DNA from: Candidatus Enterovibrio altilux
GTDB lineage: Bacteria; Pseudomonadota; Gammaproteobacteria; Enterobacterales; Vibrionaceae
DNA: 64,000 nt
Assembly (NCBI RefSeq): GCF_002381345.1
Contig: NZ_CP020660.1
Span: 248,001-312,000, forward strand
Direction: 5' to 3'
Part shown: positions 18,606-29,102 of the stretch, in pieces
Layout: each line of letters starts with the position of its first letter
Position numbering within the stretch: position 1 is the first letter of the stretch
Made by a program: the position numbers and the translations under genes
Notes under the pieces: generated by a model
The model's input: the letters and a program-made list of their open reading frames with translations, nothing else
What the model was told of the DNA's origin: nothing
Database searches by the model: none

Positions 18606-19529
18606 GCTTTGTTCCTTAGTTCTAATTCAGATAGCACATCCCAACATAACTCACTATTAAACAATCGCTTTCGTGTTAGGCATGCCTAGTCTTATCAACT
18701 TATTTAACGCTTTTATCATGGCGTCCATTTTACTCATCTGAGTTGTCTGATCCCTTAGACTCAATGTGCCTCTCTGTAATTTTGACTCGAGCCCTTGTTG
18801 TCTCAGCTAGGGAACGTTTATGGTAACTGGCTTTTATTTCCTAAATAAAGGAACTAAATTTTTCAATCAACACTCCAAACAGTTAAGCTCACTTAAATAT
18901 TCAGGTCTATGAATAATCTTAGCTACAAAACAACTAACTGGAAGCAGTATAATCAAGTTTTAATCAATCATAGTTCACTAACATTCTGAATTGATGAAGA
19001 AGCTATTCAGCTATGGAAGCAAACTAAGCCGGGTAATCATGGGAGACATAGTTTATTTTGCGACTTAGCCATTACAACGACCCTTGTGGTTAAGCATGTA
19101 TTTTCAATGCCATTGAGAGATCTGCAAGAATTAATTAGTTTTGTTTTCAAACTTGTTCAACTGTCGTTGTCATGCCCTCACTATTCATATATTAGCAAGC
19201 GTGCCACAACGATTAACATCACGTTTAAGATGAAGAATAAAGGAAGCATCCAGCACTTAGCAATTGATTTTACGGAGCTCAAAGTCTACGGTGAAGAAGA
19301 ATGGACAGTAAAAAAAATGGTACTGATGGGAAACGGCAAGTCTGGTGCAAGTTACATTTAGCGGTAAATATAAATGCGCATGAGATCCTTGCTGCTGAGT
19401 TAAGTGCATCAAATGTGACTGACAGTGGAATGCTATCTAGCCTACTCAAACAGACCCACTGAACAATCAATGAAATATCACACGATGACATTTACGACAC
19501 CAGACAATGTTACAAAGCCGTTCATATTA
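18606..19529 (+). mobile_element. IS5-family (IS903-group) relic, two-right-end form, truncated at the 3' side
   Basis: Starts with an inverted right end (GCTTTGTTCC) and runs through the constant junction (about 18828) into the left end and the plus-strand transposase. The start is readable as ATGAATAATCTTAGC near 18908. The longest piece is 19086-19361, frame-broken in the EWTVKKM region. The copy is cut near 19529 and lacks its last ~100 codons and right end, next to the flgP stop. Confidence 0.8.
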
Positions 19530-19556
19530 TTAGTTTGACTTGATTCATATTACTCG

Positions 19557-19985
19557 TTAAAAAATAATCGTGTTATTACTCGGAACATGATGCGATTCAC
19601 TATACTCTATCATTTTTTTCATTTTACTAAGACTTAACTGCATCTCAGTCACATAGCTATCACCCACAGAATAACTACTCACAACTTCGGCAGCACGAAT
19701 GATACCATTTACCGCACCATGCGTTTGATCCGCGTCTAAGCTTTGATCATCTATTTGAGTTAACCCACTGATACGAATACCATACACTTGCTCTGACAAT
19801 TCTTTGTACGCTTCCAATTTAGAAGCGCGCACAGCACGAGATTGCCTTTCTGCCAAAGTTTTTCCACGTTGTGCACTAATGGAAATTGTACCAACAGCGC
19901 TAAGAAGTTCATCGGAAGGAATCTGTGTGGTTGATTGGCAAGCACTTAATAAGTATATCATTACCACGGTAAGCCATATTTTCAT
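19557..19985 (-). CDS. flgP: FlgP, flagellar outer-membrane lipoprotein (LPP20 family)
   Basis: 142 residues from the ATG at 19985, chosen because it gives a proper lipoprotein signal (MKIWLTVVMIYLLSAC, lipobox cysteine at 16) and has GGAG upstream; the open frame extends 35 codons further without a signal. The mature part has GTISISAQRGKTLAERQSRA and an AYKELSEQVYGIRI segment typical of LPP20/FlgP. In Vibrio FlgP is an outer-membrane component linked to the flagellar basal disk and needed for full motility. It follows flgO by 123 bases. Confidence 0.9.
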   Translation of the reverse strand: MKIWLTVVMIYLLSACQSTTQIPSDELLSAVGTISISAQRGKTLAERQSRAVRASKLEAYKELSEQVYGIRISGLTQIDDQSLDADQTHGAVNGIIRAAEVVSSYSVGDSYVTEMQLSLSKMKKMIEYSESHHVPSNNTIIF

Positions 19986-20108
19986 GTTCACTCCACTCAT
20001 TAAGCCATGGTTTATGCATTCAATCAGTTGCATACGTGACCCAGCTAAAAATTTTATATATAGTGTTCTCCATCGCATTAGACACTTCATAACACAATAG
20101 TAACATTA

Positions 20109-20744
20109 TCAAGGCTTTAATATAATAGTATCAGCTGCATGCTGACGTTTATCATTACGAATGATGACCCCATCCTCGATGCGTATTTTCCTTAATGTAT
20201 CAATATCTCGTCCAATACGATCTGCTGGCAAAAAGCCCTGTGCAGAGGCTACAATAACACGGGAGCGTATACCAACAATACGAGCGTTAACCAATACACC
20301 TCCACCTTGACGAAGCATAGTACCCGCCAGCACATAATCAATTTGCTGCTCAGGGTTCAGCTCTTTCCAGTTACGACTCAATGTAAAATCACCCTCAGGA
20401 GTAACGCGGATTGCTCCTATCGTTTTGAAGTCGATGATAGTGAAACCACGGCGTTGCATCTGATAAATCATGCCTTCTGTGACAGAATTACCCAGCCAAT
20501 TCGTCTCGTCCATTTCTTCAACATCGACAAATGATACAACCGCCATTGGCATTTTAGCCGTCAGGTAGTTGTTAGTTTTAAGCAATTCAGTCGTTAAACC
20601 ATCGAGAAAGTAGTCGAGAGTGTGTCGAGGTGTTTGTTGCAATAGAAATGGGCTACCTGAATATGATTCTTTACCATTATAGATCGGGTTATATGCACAA
20701 GATACAGTTGCGAAACTCAGCATTATCACTATCCATTTTTTCAT
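20109..20744 (-). CDS. flgO: FlgO, flagellar outer-membrane protein
   Basis: 211 residues from the ATG at 20744, which gives a lipoprotein-like signal MKKWIVIMLSFATVSC with cysteine at 16; a longer frame to 20870 lacks any signal. The body has the FlgO features: the LTTELLKTNNYLT helix, AVVSFVDVEEMDETNWLGNSVTEGMIYQMQRRGF and DYVLAGTMLRQGGGVLVNARIV. FlgO with FlgP stabilises the outer-membrane parts of the Vibrio flagellum. It is divergent from flgT. Confidence 0.9.
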   Translation of the reverse strand: MKKWIVIMLSFATVSCAYNPIYNGKESYSGSPFLLQQTPRHTLDYFLDGLTTELLKTNNYLTAKMPMAVVSFVDVEEMDETNWLGNSVTEGMIYQMQRRGFTIIDFKTIGAIRVTPEGDFTLSRNWKELNPEQQIDYVLAGTMLRQGGGVLVNARIVGIRSRVIVASAQGFLPADRIGRDIDTLRKIRIEDGVIIRNDKRQHAADTIILKP

Positions 20745-20950
20745 GGTTGTCTGGCTCCGTACACGTTTAACATCTGATAATTTCTTGCAAAATTTCGTTA
20801 GAGCATCACATCCAGTTATTACACTATTTTTAGGGAATATTATTTGCATTAGTGCGGTTAATCCATGCATATGTTACTAATCACTTGTCACTTTTACTAC
20901 GATGCTTCTTGAGTGAGCAATTTTTATACCTACTATTGGATATAATGGTT

Positions 20951-22084
20951 ATGCATAAAAAAATGATTAAACACTTAGTTGCTTGTATTGCTCTTTATGT
21001 ACCATCAATCAATGCGGCATGGTATGAGGTTACTGGTGTTAGTTCAGTTTTAGAAAACAAAGCTCAGGCTCGTCAACACGCCCTAGAAGATGCCATTTAT
21101 CAAGCAATAAAATTCTCTGATGCTGATATTGGGGGGTTAACCGTGCTTCGCCCCTATTTGAAAGAACTCAAGGACGACTACCTACTTAGTGGTAACGAAA
21201 TCCGTCAAATTCAAGTGCTTAAAACAAAGCAGTTCAATGGTGCCATAAAATTGACAGCACGTATTGATATTTATCCTACGGCAAGTGCTTGCCACAAGAA
21301 CCAGTACCGTAAAGAATTATTAATGACCCGTTTCAACATTGTCTCTCCTGAGCACGCAGCACTAGGTGGTATTTTTCAGTTCGGTAATGATTTTACAGTA
21401 CTACTACAGCGTCAATTTGAAACTCAAGCTCAAAGTTTTGTGATTCAAGGTATTTCTCCGCACGCCATTTCATTGACACAGCCTTATATTACGACCATGA
21501 TTGCCGAAAATACGAGTGCACAATATTTATTGGTTGGCAACATTACGGATATGTCTGCAACAATCGATAAAAAAACTGTTCACAAAAACAAGACATCACG
21601 CCAACTCGCATTATCTATTAGTGTGATTAATGGCAAATCAGGAGAAGTTATTTACCAAAACCGTTATAGAGACACTGCAGCATGGCCTTTCGAAAAAAAT
21701 AGTAAAGTTGACACTAAAACCGCACGCTTTTGGACATCATCTTATGGCGAAATGGCACAAAGAATGAGCCGCAATATATTGTTAGATTTAGAAAAAAACT
21801 TATCTTGTCGAGTAACTACTCCTAAAATAATTTCGATAAGAGGTCCACATGGACAAATAAATGCCGGACGGATTCATGGCGTAGCATACGATGATGTGCT
21901 CTCGCTTTGGCATGATGCGTCATTTACTGATCAATATGGTATTCAACGGACACAACTTAAAAAAAGTGAAATATTATTAACTGTTTCACGCATTTATGAA
22001 AACTCATCGGAAGTATCAATTTCACCAGCAGAATTAGGCTCAAGTATTCAAATTGGTGATATGGTTACTAAATACACGCAATAA
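20951..22084 (+). CDS. flgT: FlgT, flagellar H-ring protein
   Basis: About 377 residues. The start is uncertain: ATG codons at 20945, 20951 and 20963 all precede a signal peptide (MIKHLVACIALYVPSINAA) followed by WYEVTG, as in Vibrio FlgT; 20951 is chosen for its spacing from a weak TTGGA. The N-terminal domain has QARQHALEDAIYQAIKFSDADIGG. The protein forms the H ring around the basal body, which the sodium-driven motor of Vibrio requires. The upstream flgO start is divergent about 200 bases away. Confidence 0.9.
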   Translation: MHKKMIKHLVACIALYVPSINAAWYEVTGVSSVLENKAQARQHALEDAIYQAIKFSDADIGGLTVLRPYLKELKDDYLLSGNEIRQIQVLKTKQFNGAIKLTARIDIYPTASACHKNQYRKELLMTRFNIVSPEHAALGGIFQFGNDFTVLLQRQFETQAQSFVIQGISPHAISLTQPYITTMIAENTSAQYLLVGNITDMSATIDKKTVHKNKTSRQLALSISVINGKSGEVIYQNRYRDTAAWPFEKNSKVDTKTARFWTSSYGEMAQRMSRNILLDLEKNLSCRVTTPKIISIRGPHGQINAGRIHGVAYDDVLSLWHDASFTDQYGIQRTQLKKSEILLTVSRIYENSSEVSISPAELGSSIQIGDMVTKYTQ

Positions 22085-22160
22085 GACAACTTTCTCCTTA
22101 ACTCCTGTCTATAATTCAGTATACTAAAATACTTATTATTTTTTCATAGTCTATGTTAAA

Positions 22161-22236
22161 GCTCTCATAGCTCAATAGGATAGAGCATTCGCCTCCTAAG
22201 CGATAGATTGGGGTTCGAATCCCTGTGGGAGCGCCA
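22161..22236 (+). tRNA. tRNA-Arg (anticodon CCT)
   Basis: 76 bases including the CCA end. Acceptor GCTCTCA pairs with TGGGAGC (one G-U). The D arm is GCTC...GAGC. The anticodon loop CTCCTAA sits in stem TTCGC/GCGAT with a mismatch in the outermost pair. The T arm has TTCGAAT. Anticodon CCT reads AGG. It stands alone with no further tRNA beside it. Confidence 0.93.
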
Positions 22237-22353
22237 TCATCCACGCCTCCATATTGTCCATAATAAACTTCTGACTCTCTTACTTTTCAATGTTCCTGCA
22301 TTTAAAACACAGAAATAGAAAAACTGTCCATCAATGCCCTTTTGTATTTGAAG

Positions 22354-23355
22354 GAGCTTTATTTTTTAGTTCTAGTTCAAATAGCCAATCCACACATGAT
22401 TTACTATGAAACACTCGATTTCATTTTAAAAATGCTTAGCTCTATCAGATAATTTAATGTTTTCAGCATTATGACTCTTTAGATGCAATATCTCTTCCAG
22501 TAATTTTTTGACTTGAATCATCGCTATCTCTGTTAAGGAATATTTCTAATAATCGGTTTTATTTTTTAAGTGAAGTAGCTAAATTTTTAATCAGTACTCT
22601 ACATAGTTAGGCTCACTCCAATAGTCGGGTATATAAATAGATTTCATTAAAAAACAACTAATTAGAAACAGTGTAATCAAACTTTAATCAACCATAATTC
22701 ACTAATATTTTGGATTGGTGAAAAAGTCATTCAGCTATGGAATAAAACTAAGCAGGATAATCATGGAAGCTCTCGTTTACTTAGTGACTTAGCCATTACG
22801 ATGGCTCTTATAATTAAACGCGTATGTTCAATGCTATTGAAGGGTCTGCAGGGATTCATTTATTCTGCTTTCAGACTTGCTCAAACAGACTCGCCAAAGA
22901 ATCAATGAAATACCAAGTGGTGGTGCTTACGACACCAGACAATCTTACGCAATCGTTCATATTAAACAAGCGGCACCACTCATTCCACCAAGAAAAGAAG
23001 CACTTGTTAAAAGCGAAGTTATCCGTGTAATGTAGCGATCAGTTACCAGCAATTATACTGTTCAAATCAGCATTGAAAAACGAGATATGATTACCATAAT
23101 CGTTCCCTATCATAGATGGTAATGTTGCGAATCAAACAACTTCTCAGCGGGACATTTAGCTTAAGGAATCACAATACTCAGGGTTAATGCAACCTACTCT
23201 ATGATAAAAGCATCAAATAAGCTAACAGGACTAAATATGCCTAAAATGAAAGCGATTATCTCCTAGTGAATCATATTGACATTTGTTATCTGAGCTCGAA
23301 TTAAGAGGAAAAGTTCGTAAATTAATGGTTTAACTTCCTCATCTAGAAAAAAACC
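22354..23355 (+). mobile_element. IS5-family (IS903-group) relic upstream of the tRNA-Arg to waaF gap, two-right-end form
   Basis: Begins with an inverted right end (GCTTTATTTTTTAGTTCTAG), crosses the constant junction near 22554, and continues as a heavily frameshifted plus-strand transposase. Readable pieces include RICSMLLKGLQGF-like sequence and QSFILNKRHHSFHQEKKHL out of frame. Internal deletion removes the first catalytic region. The right end is near 23314, and a fragment of a second left end reaches 23355. Bases 22237-22353 and 23356-23488 show nothing. Confidence 0.77.
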
Positions 23356-23488
23356 TTATTTACTGACAAAAATTTTCTATAATATCACCGGTAACCACAA
23401 TAATTACCCCATGCACGCAGCGTATTACGATAGGTACAATCTAATAAATACATGGCTAATTTTATAGTAATTAAATTTTATTATTTAT

Positions 23489-24529
23489 CTAATTGCGGGA
23501 GGTAGAGGTTAGAGCTTTATAGGCAATTAGTACTTGTGATGGTAACAGTGCATTCAGGCAATTTAAGTGTACCAATGGACATTTTCGTTTGAAGCATGGA
23601 CGGCAACTGATGTCTGCATTTACTATTTTTACATTGTCTGATAATGGTGGAGTATATTTGGATGAGCTTGAGCCATAAATTGCAATAATATTAGCCCCCA
23701 CTGCCGCTGCGACATGCATGAGCCCTGAATCATTTGAAAAAACGGTATGGCAAGTTGCGATTAAATCAACGGCATCAATCAAGGATGTTTCACCAGCTAG
23801 ATTAAAGCACATATTTTTATTGTTATCAGATAGCATATTCATAATATTTGTTGTAACAGCTTTGTCATTGGGACCGCCGAATAAGCAAACTTGGTTGCCT
23901 TCGCTGATTAATTTACTTGCTATATCAGCATAATAACGTTCAGGCCATCGTTTGGTTGGTCCAAATTCAGCGCCAGAACATAAACCAATAATTGGTAAAT
24001 TTGGTGAAATTTGGAATCGTTGCAAACATACAGATTGATTTTCTTTATCGACATTAAGTGCTGGATTGGCAATACTTTCCAAGCTAACTTCAGATAGCAT
24101 TTTATTTTCGTCATGAGCGAGTGCAACATAGCGTTCAACCATAAATTGGAAAATGTTTCTATCAGGGCGTAAATCACTTAGAAAGCCGAAACGAAACTCT
24201 CCTTTCCAACCTGTACGTTTGGGGATCTTAGCAAACAACGGAATGAGTGCAGATTTTACTGAATTAGGGAGCACATAAGCATGGTCATAATGATAACTGC
24301 GTAAAGAACGACCCAGAGCCCAACGAGTGCATATGTTAAATTGACCATGCCCAACAGGCATCTCTATCACACGATTTATCTCTGGCATACGCCCTAAAAT
24401 CGGCTTACACCACGCTGGAGCCAATACATCAATACATGCTTCAGGATGACGCCCTTTTAAGCGTTTATAAAGGCTCTGTGACATCACCATGTCACCAATC
24501 CAAGAGGGGCCAATAATGAGTATATTCAT
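23489..24529 (-). CDS. waaF: WaaF, ADP-heptose:LPS heptosyltransferase II
   Basis: 346 residues from the ATG at 24529, chosen because family members begin MNILIIGPSWIGDMVM; the frame extends 16 codons further without merit. It has the GT9 features: VMSQSLYKRLK, the SGAEFGPTKRWP nucleotide-binding motif and the NDSGLMHVAAAVG motif. It adds the second heptose to the inner LPS core on the cytosolic face of the inner membrane. It follows waaL with an 8-base gap. Confidence 0.92.
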   Translation of the reverse strand: MNILIIGPSWIGDMVMSQSLYKRLKGRHPEACIDVLAPAWCKPILGRMPEINRVIEMPVGHGQFNICTRWALGRSLRSYHYDHAYVLPNSVKSALIPLFAKIPKRTGWKGEFRFGFLSDLRPDRNIFQFMVERYVALAHDENKMLSEVSLESIANPALNVDKENQSVCLQRFQISPNLPIIGLCSGAEFGPTKRWPERYYADIASKLISEGNQVCLFGGPNDKAVTTNIMNMLSDNNKNMCFNLAGETSLIDAVDLIATCHTVFSNDSGLMHVAAAVGANIIAIYGSSSSKYTPPLSDNVKIVNADISCRPCFKRKCPLVHLNCLNALLPSQVLIAYKALTSTSRN

Positions 24530-24537
24530 AAGAATAT

Positions 24538-25770
24538 CTATGAAGTTGATGCTTTTAGCATAATGAATCCTTTGCAATCTTTCGTTCCATACAAACTAGA
24601 AGCCAGAAAAAAAGCCAAGAAAAAACCAAAGTAAATATTGATTATATTTGCATGGAGTAAAACCTCCGTGAGTCCAAATATAGCGATGCCAGACATAAAA
24701 ATAACACCGGAAACACTGTATATTGAATCAAGGTTTCGAAATAATAAATATGTTGTTACGCCAAACAACATAATAATGGTTATGAAAGACAATATCCCGT
24801 TGGAAGCGAGCATCTCAAAGTATTGGTTGTGAGCATGCCCGCGACTCACTGCTGTTACCCATTCAGTCACGGTACCATTGTTGTAAAGTGAGAGGTTTAG
24901 AGCTTCTCTCTCCGAATGAGTCAGACCAATAAATGGACTTTGTTGAAAAGCTTTAATTGAAGCCAACCAAAGCTGTAATCGGCCCCCAGAAGACACAGAT
25001 ACTGATACATCACCAGCTGCAATAGAACTAAATTCTAAAATAGTGTAGCCAACCCTATTCTGAACTCCAGAGGACAATGAGTAGATGACACCAGATATAA
25101 AAATAAAAAAAACGACACCCAAAATGCACAGGCGTCCATTAATTTCTTTTCTGTATATCCAAGTTAACAGAGTAAACAGAACGGGAATTGCTATTATTGC
25201 GCCTCTAGTGAGAGTCAGAGTTGTAGCAATGCTTGCACATAAAAATCCGCAGATGAGTAGCCCTTTTCGTGATGAACCTTTTATGAATGACAGATTTAAA
25301 AATGCTAATGAACAAGCAAGGTAACCAAAGTTAATGCTAAATAAAAACCCCTCAACCCTTGGCATCTCAAGTATATAATATTGATAAATGCTAATAAAAA
25401 ACGCACCTATTGCTCCCACGATTATGCCGTACTCGAAAGGTGTTCTAATGCTAAGTTTGGGCAATTCATTTTTGAACATGAGATAAACAGGGAAAAACAA
25501 AAGAATCCTACTGGGTGCATCTATATATCTAAAGTTATTTTCATCTGCTAGTGTGATTGGTATATTGGTGATTAAATATGAACCAAATATAGCAAACACA
25601 AGGAAATCATCCTTATTGATGTTTAATTTTGATTTATATTTAAAGCAATAGAATAATGCGTAAATAACCGTGAGTAAACCAATAGTAACGCTAAATTTAG
25701 GCGTCCAGAGGAGAAGGCCGGGGATGAAGAATAAAGCTATGGGTATGATGTGCATTAGAGCTGTACTCAA
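24538..25770 (-). CDS. waaL: O-antigen ligase / polymerase family membrane protein (WaaL-like)
   Basis: 410 residues with about ten to twelve hydrophobic helices. The large periplasmic loop region contains SSGGRLQLWLASIKAFQQSPFIG and then RGHAHNQYFEMLASNGILS, the Wzy_C signature including the key His. Ligases of this family join O-polysaccharide to lipid A-core in the periplasm. Position next to waaF favours WaaL, but O-antigen polymerases (Wzy) share the fold. A short hydrophilic end follows the last helix. Confidence 0.78.
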   Translation of the reverse strand: MSTALMHIIPIALFFIPGLLLWTPKFSVTIGLLTVIYALFYCFKYKSKLNINKDDFLVFAIFGSYLITNIPITLADENNFRYIDAPSRILLFFPVYLMFKNELPKLSIRTPFEYGIIVGAIGAFFISIYQYYILEMPRVEGFLFSINFGYLACSLAFLNLSFIKGSSRKGLLICGFLCASIATTLTLTRGAIIAIPVLFTLLTWIYRKEINGRLCILGVVFFIFISGVIYSLSSGVQNRVGYTILEFSSIAAGDVSVSVSSGGRLQLWLASIKAFQQSPFIGLTHSEREALNLSLYNNGTVTEWVTAVSRGHAHNQYFEMLASNGILSFITIIMLFGVTTYLLFRNLDSIYSVSGVIFMSGIAIFGLTEVLLHANIINIYFGFFLAFFLASSLYGTKDCKGFIMLKASTS

Positions 25771-26070
25771 TCAGCTTGAAGATGCAGGTTTGAATACCTG
25801 CAACTTATTATCCATTTGGGACGTCAAAAATTGTATAATTTTTGGTAAAATTTCAAAAAATAATTATTACATAGCCTCTTTATAATAACATTTATTTTTA
25901 AAGCAAATACTATTTCTTGACTGTTCATTTATTACTTACCACAGTGGCTCTGTCGTATTGAAATTTGGGTTATAAGGAAGAGGATAAGAAAACTTAATGT
26001 TGATAACAAATCCCGAATTTTTGAGGATGTCACTTCGATAATACTCCACTTCATCTAGAATAATATGGAA
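25771..26070. other. Non-coding stretch upstream of waaL
   Basis: No gene, tRNA or insertion-sequence end recognised. It is AT-rich with many stops in all frames. It probably contains the waaL promoter on the minus strand, but I see no clear -35/-10 pair. Confidence 0.5.
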
Positions 26071-26390
26071 CTAATGGGTTAATAGGTAATTTTTTCTTAG
26101 TTCATAACAAATAATGTATTTGCCGTTTATTATCTTATATTTGCTGACCGCAATTTTGTTAAAATTCAAGATGCCAATAAGATGAAAATAATTATCAGTC
26201 ACTACGAAGGCTTTATTCGGTCCTTTGTATATCCACTCATGTGTAATTTTTATCGCTTGCATTGAATGCATCATAGCAACGTATAATGTCTTCTTGTTTT
26301 TCAGCACTTAACTTGTTTGACATCCATTGCGGCATTTTGTAACGAAACACATTATGAGAGCACCACTTGTTCACTCCATACCACTCCTAA
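26071..26390 (-). pseudogene. Unrecognised gene remnant, frameshifted
   Basis: Two minus-strand frames join into one sensible sequence if a single-base shift is allowed near 26255. The upstream part reads VFRYKMPQWMSNKLSAEKQ and ends KNYT before a stop. The downstream part (78 codons in 26071-26307) continues as HEWIYKGPNKAFVVTDNYFHLIG, then FNKIAVSKYKI. Composition looks like a real protein, unlike the insertion-sequence relics. I do not recognise the family. It sits upstream of waaL and could have been a surface-polysaccharide gene, but that is only context. Confidence 0.4.
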
Positions 26391-26624
26391 GCATAAGTAA
26401 TAATTTACTAAATTTTAGTGGCCAGTAAACTTTTTTAGATGTTCAATAAGGATCATGGTTTCGGAGGTGTAAAAAGGACTATTTAACCACCCTTTTTAAA
26501 TTTCAGTCTATTATACAGTTCGTAATTTCTGAGGTTACGTAGAATAAATTTTTATGGATATCTAGAGCTTGAGTAATTTTGGCTATGCTCCAACTTTATA
26601 ATATAAGAACTGTTGCTTTTATAT

Positions 26625-27615
26625 GACTTTATCTCCTAATTCAAGTTCAGCTAACAAACCTCAACCTAATTCACTGTTAGGAGCTTGCTTTCGTTTTAGG
26701 CATACTTATCTTTATGAGCTGTTTCTATTATTACGTAAATTTCGTTAACCTGGGCATTATGATCCTTTAGGTTCACTGTCCCTCTGAACAGTTTGTTGAC
26801 TCGAAACATTGCCTAATTTTTCAATATTGATTTGAATCATATAACTATCCTGAGAATTAACTACCAAATGGCATTAATGCCCCCGTTTCAAAAAAGCTGT
26901 GTTATTTTTGGGTGGTATTCGTGTAACCACTTGTTTAATATGAACGCTTCCATAAATATCATTTCTGCCATATCCTTAATATTTTAACGAGTCTGTTTGA
27001 AGAAGTAAGGTAACCCTTCACCGTCAGTTACCTTACGTCTTCGCACATGATTTCATGTGTATTTGCCTCTATCGCTAAATATAATATGCGGCAAGTTTAA
27101 CGTTTCCTATCAATGCATGTTTTTTTACTTTACATTTGCCTCCAAAGTAGAAATGCTAGATTATTCCTTTAGTTTGCAGTTTGAACTTGACTTTAACTAT
27201 TTTGGTTTGTTTGCTAATGCATGCATAATGAGGTAGTTTGATCATATAGTACTTTATCTTCTAAATCTGCGAATTCACTTATTAATATACATTCTAAACA
27301 GCTAAATTAACCTAAATATTCAGGTCTATGAGAAAGCTAAGTTACAAAACCACAAAACTAATCAGAAACAATATTATCATGCTTGAATAAATCGTGGTTC
27401 ACTAATATTCTGGATTACTTAAAAAGCCATTTAGCTATGGAATCAAATTAAGCAGGGTATTGATGGAAAACGGCCCGTCTGGTGCAAGTGACATTTAGCG
27501 GTAGCTATAAATACGCATGAAATCATTGCTATCGAGTTCAGCGCATCACATGTAACTGACGATGAGCCTTGTTTCTTAATTCAAGTTCAGAGAACCAATC
27601 CCAAAATAATACATT
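26625..27615. mobile_element. Nested, heavily decayed IS5-family (IS903-group) relics
   Basis: Three pieces can be told apart. 26625-27287 is a minus-strand copy starting with an inverted right end (ACTTTATCTCCTAATTCAAG). 27288-27562 is a plus-strand N-terminal piece (ATTCAGGTCTATGAGAAAGC) that jumps to the ITAIEF/SASHVTDDE region by internal deletion. 27565-27615 is another inverted right end (CCTTGTTTCTTAATTCAAG). The order suggests an insertion within an older copy. Confidence 0.68.
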
Positions 27616-27928
27616 AAATTTTTTAAAAGTGCACGATAGAGATTGCTTCCCACAGACAAATGATCAACCAGTGGGTCATTAACTAAAATATGCTAGCTAA
27701 CTGCAACACCTTCGCTGACGACATCCACCTGAACGATAAATCTATCTTTGTTACTTTTGTCCCTTCATCAATAGCACTCACGATCACATGTCTTAGACAT
27801 TCTTATTTTAGGTCGTGTAATGATATTTTTCGATTTTATTTTATTCGTTTCTTTATAAAATGAAAAGATACTCATTAAGGTCTCTTATTTTTCACCTTAA
27901 TCATTGCGCTTAGGATCATAATTAAAGA
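27616..27928. other. Non-coding stretch downstream of perM
   Basis: No gene recognised in this 313-base stretch. The only feature seen is a hairpin at 27874-27901, described separately. Confidence 0.5.
27874..27901 (-). terminator. Possible terminator after perM
   Basis: Perfect 8-bp stem ATTAAGGT/ACCTTAAT with a 12-base loop, about 28 bases past the perM stop on the minus strand, followed by a T-rich stretch (TCTTTTCATTTT) a few bases on. The stem is AT-rich, so strength is doubtful. Confidence 0.35.
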
Positions 27929-29011
27929 TTAAGATTGCACAGTGGTATTTGCATCTTTGTCAGCATTATTTACAAGTAATGCATTCCACACTGCTTTTAC
28001 TAAGGTTGCTAAAGGAATCGCAAAAAATACACCCCAGAAACTCCATAGACCACCAAACACAAGTACTGCAACAATGATAGCGACTGGATGTAAGTTCACA
28101 GCTTCTGAAAACAATACAGGAACAAGAACATTACCATCTAATGCTTGAATAATGCCGTAAGCTAACATCAAATATCCTAAATCTGGGCTGATCCCCCACT
28201 GAAACAAAGCAACCATAAAAATAGGCAATGTTACTGCTGCCGCACCGATGTAAGGGATCAACACAGACAAGCCAGTTGCAACACTTAACAATGCTGCATA
28301 GCGCAAATCAAGTAAAGCAAACGTAATATAGCTAGCAATGCCGACGATAATAATTTCCGTGACCTTACCACGGATATAGTTTGAAATTTGTTGGCTCATT
28401 TCATTTGCCACTCTGTTGGTCAAACGACGATTACGTGGCAGAATCACACTGAAAGTGCGCAGCATTTCTTGTTTATCTTTCAGTAAAAAGAATACCAGTA
28501 GAGGAACAAGAATGAAGTACACAGCCAGCCCGGCAAGACTCACCAAAGAAGACAAGGAGCTTTTCACTACCGTTTCACCCAATCCAAGGACACGACTTTG
28601 CAATGTGTCTATAAATGTATTCACCATGTAAGGTTGAATGATGTCAGGGTACTGCTCCGGCAAGTGAGAAACGAAATTTTGGAAATCATTAAACATTGTC
28701 GGAACATCAGCAATTAGATTTACTACCTGAGTCCATATCGTCGGCATCAAACCAAAACAAGCCATCAACATGAATCCAATAAATAAGGTCAACACTACGA
28801 TCACAGCAACAAACCGCGGGAGACCAAATACTCTCAATGTAGATACCGGCCATTCAAGCAGATAAGCAAGAACAATAGCAACCAAAAGTGGTGCTATAAG
28901 ATAGCCAAAAAAGTAAATAACAATGAAACCCACCACTAGCATCGCGACTAAACTAACCACGTGGGGATCAGAAAACCGTCGTTGACACCAACGGTTAAAC
29001 ATCTCTAACAT
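27929..29011 (-). CDS. perM: PerM-like AI-2E family permease
   Basis: 360 residues with about eight transmembrane helices, grouped two or three at the N-terminus and five at the C-terminus, with a soluble segment between (about 85-150). The stretch SVLIPYIGAAAVTLP and the following helix with GNVLVPVLFSEAVNLHPVAII are signatures of the AI-2E exporter family (PF01594). E. coli PerM/YfgO has the same size. Substrate is unknown. It stands alone here, with relics on both sides. Confidence 0.85.
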   Translation of the reverse strand: MLEMFNRWCQRRFSDPHVVSLVAMLVVGFIVIYFFGYLIAPLLVAIVLAYLLEWPVSTLRVFGLPRFVAVIVVLTLFIGFMLMACFGLMPTIWTQVVNLIADVPTMFNDFQNFVSHLPEQYPDIIQPYMVNTFIDTLQSRVLGLGETVVKSSLSSLVSLAGLAVYFILVPLLVFFLLKDKQEMLRTFSVILPRNRRLTNRVANEMSQQISNYIRGKVTEIIIVGIASYITFALLDLRYAALLSVATGLSVLIPYIGAAAVTLPIFMVALFQWGISPDLGYLMLAYGIIQALDGNVLVPVLFSEAVNLHPVAIIVAVLVFGGLWSFWGVFFAIPLATLVKAVWNALLVNNADKDANTTVQS

Positions 29012-29102
29012 ATTGTTCTCTATTCCAATGTAATAATAGCGAGCGCTAAAACATTTTGTTTAGTCTATTCTAACATGTTCAATCTATTATTTCCTAAATA
29101 CT

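Noticed and set aside
18606-18828. The repeated ~240-bp inverted fragments, read as a family of non-coding RNAs or independent MITEs
   Set aside because: Read on the other strand they encode the end of the same transposase (SLSETAMFRVK to MPNTKAIV), so they are parts of the element.
20745-20870. Upstream extension of flgO to 20870
   Set aside because: The extra 42 codons have no signal peptide and would bury the lipoprotein signal that begins at 20744.
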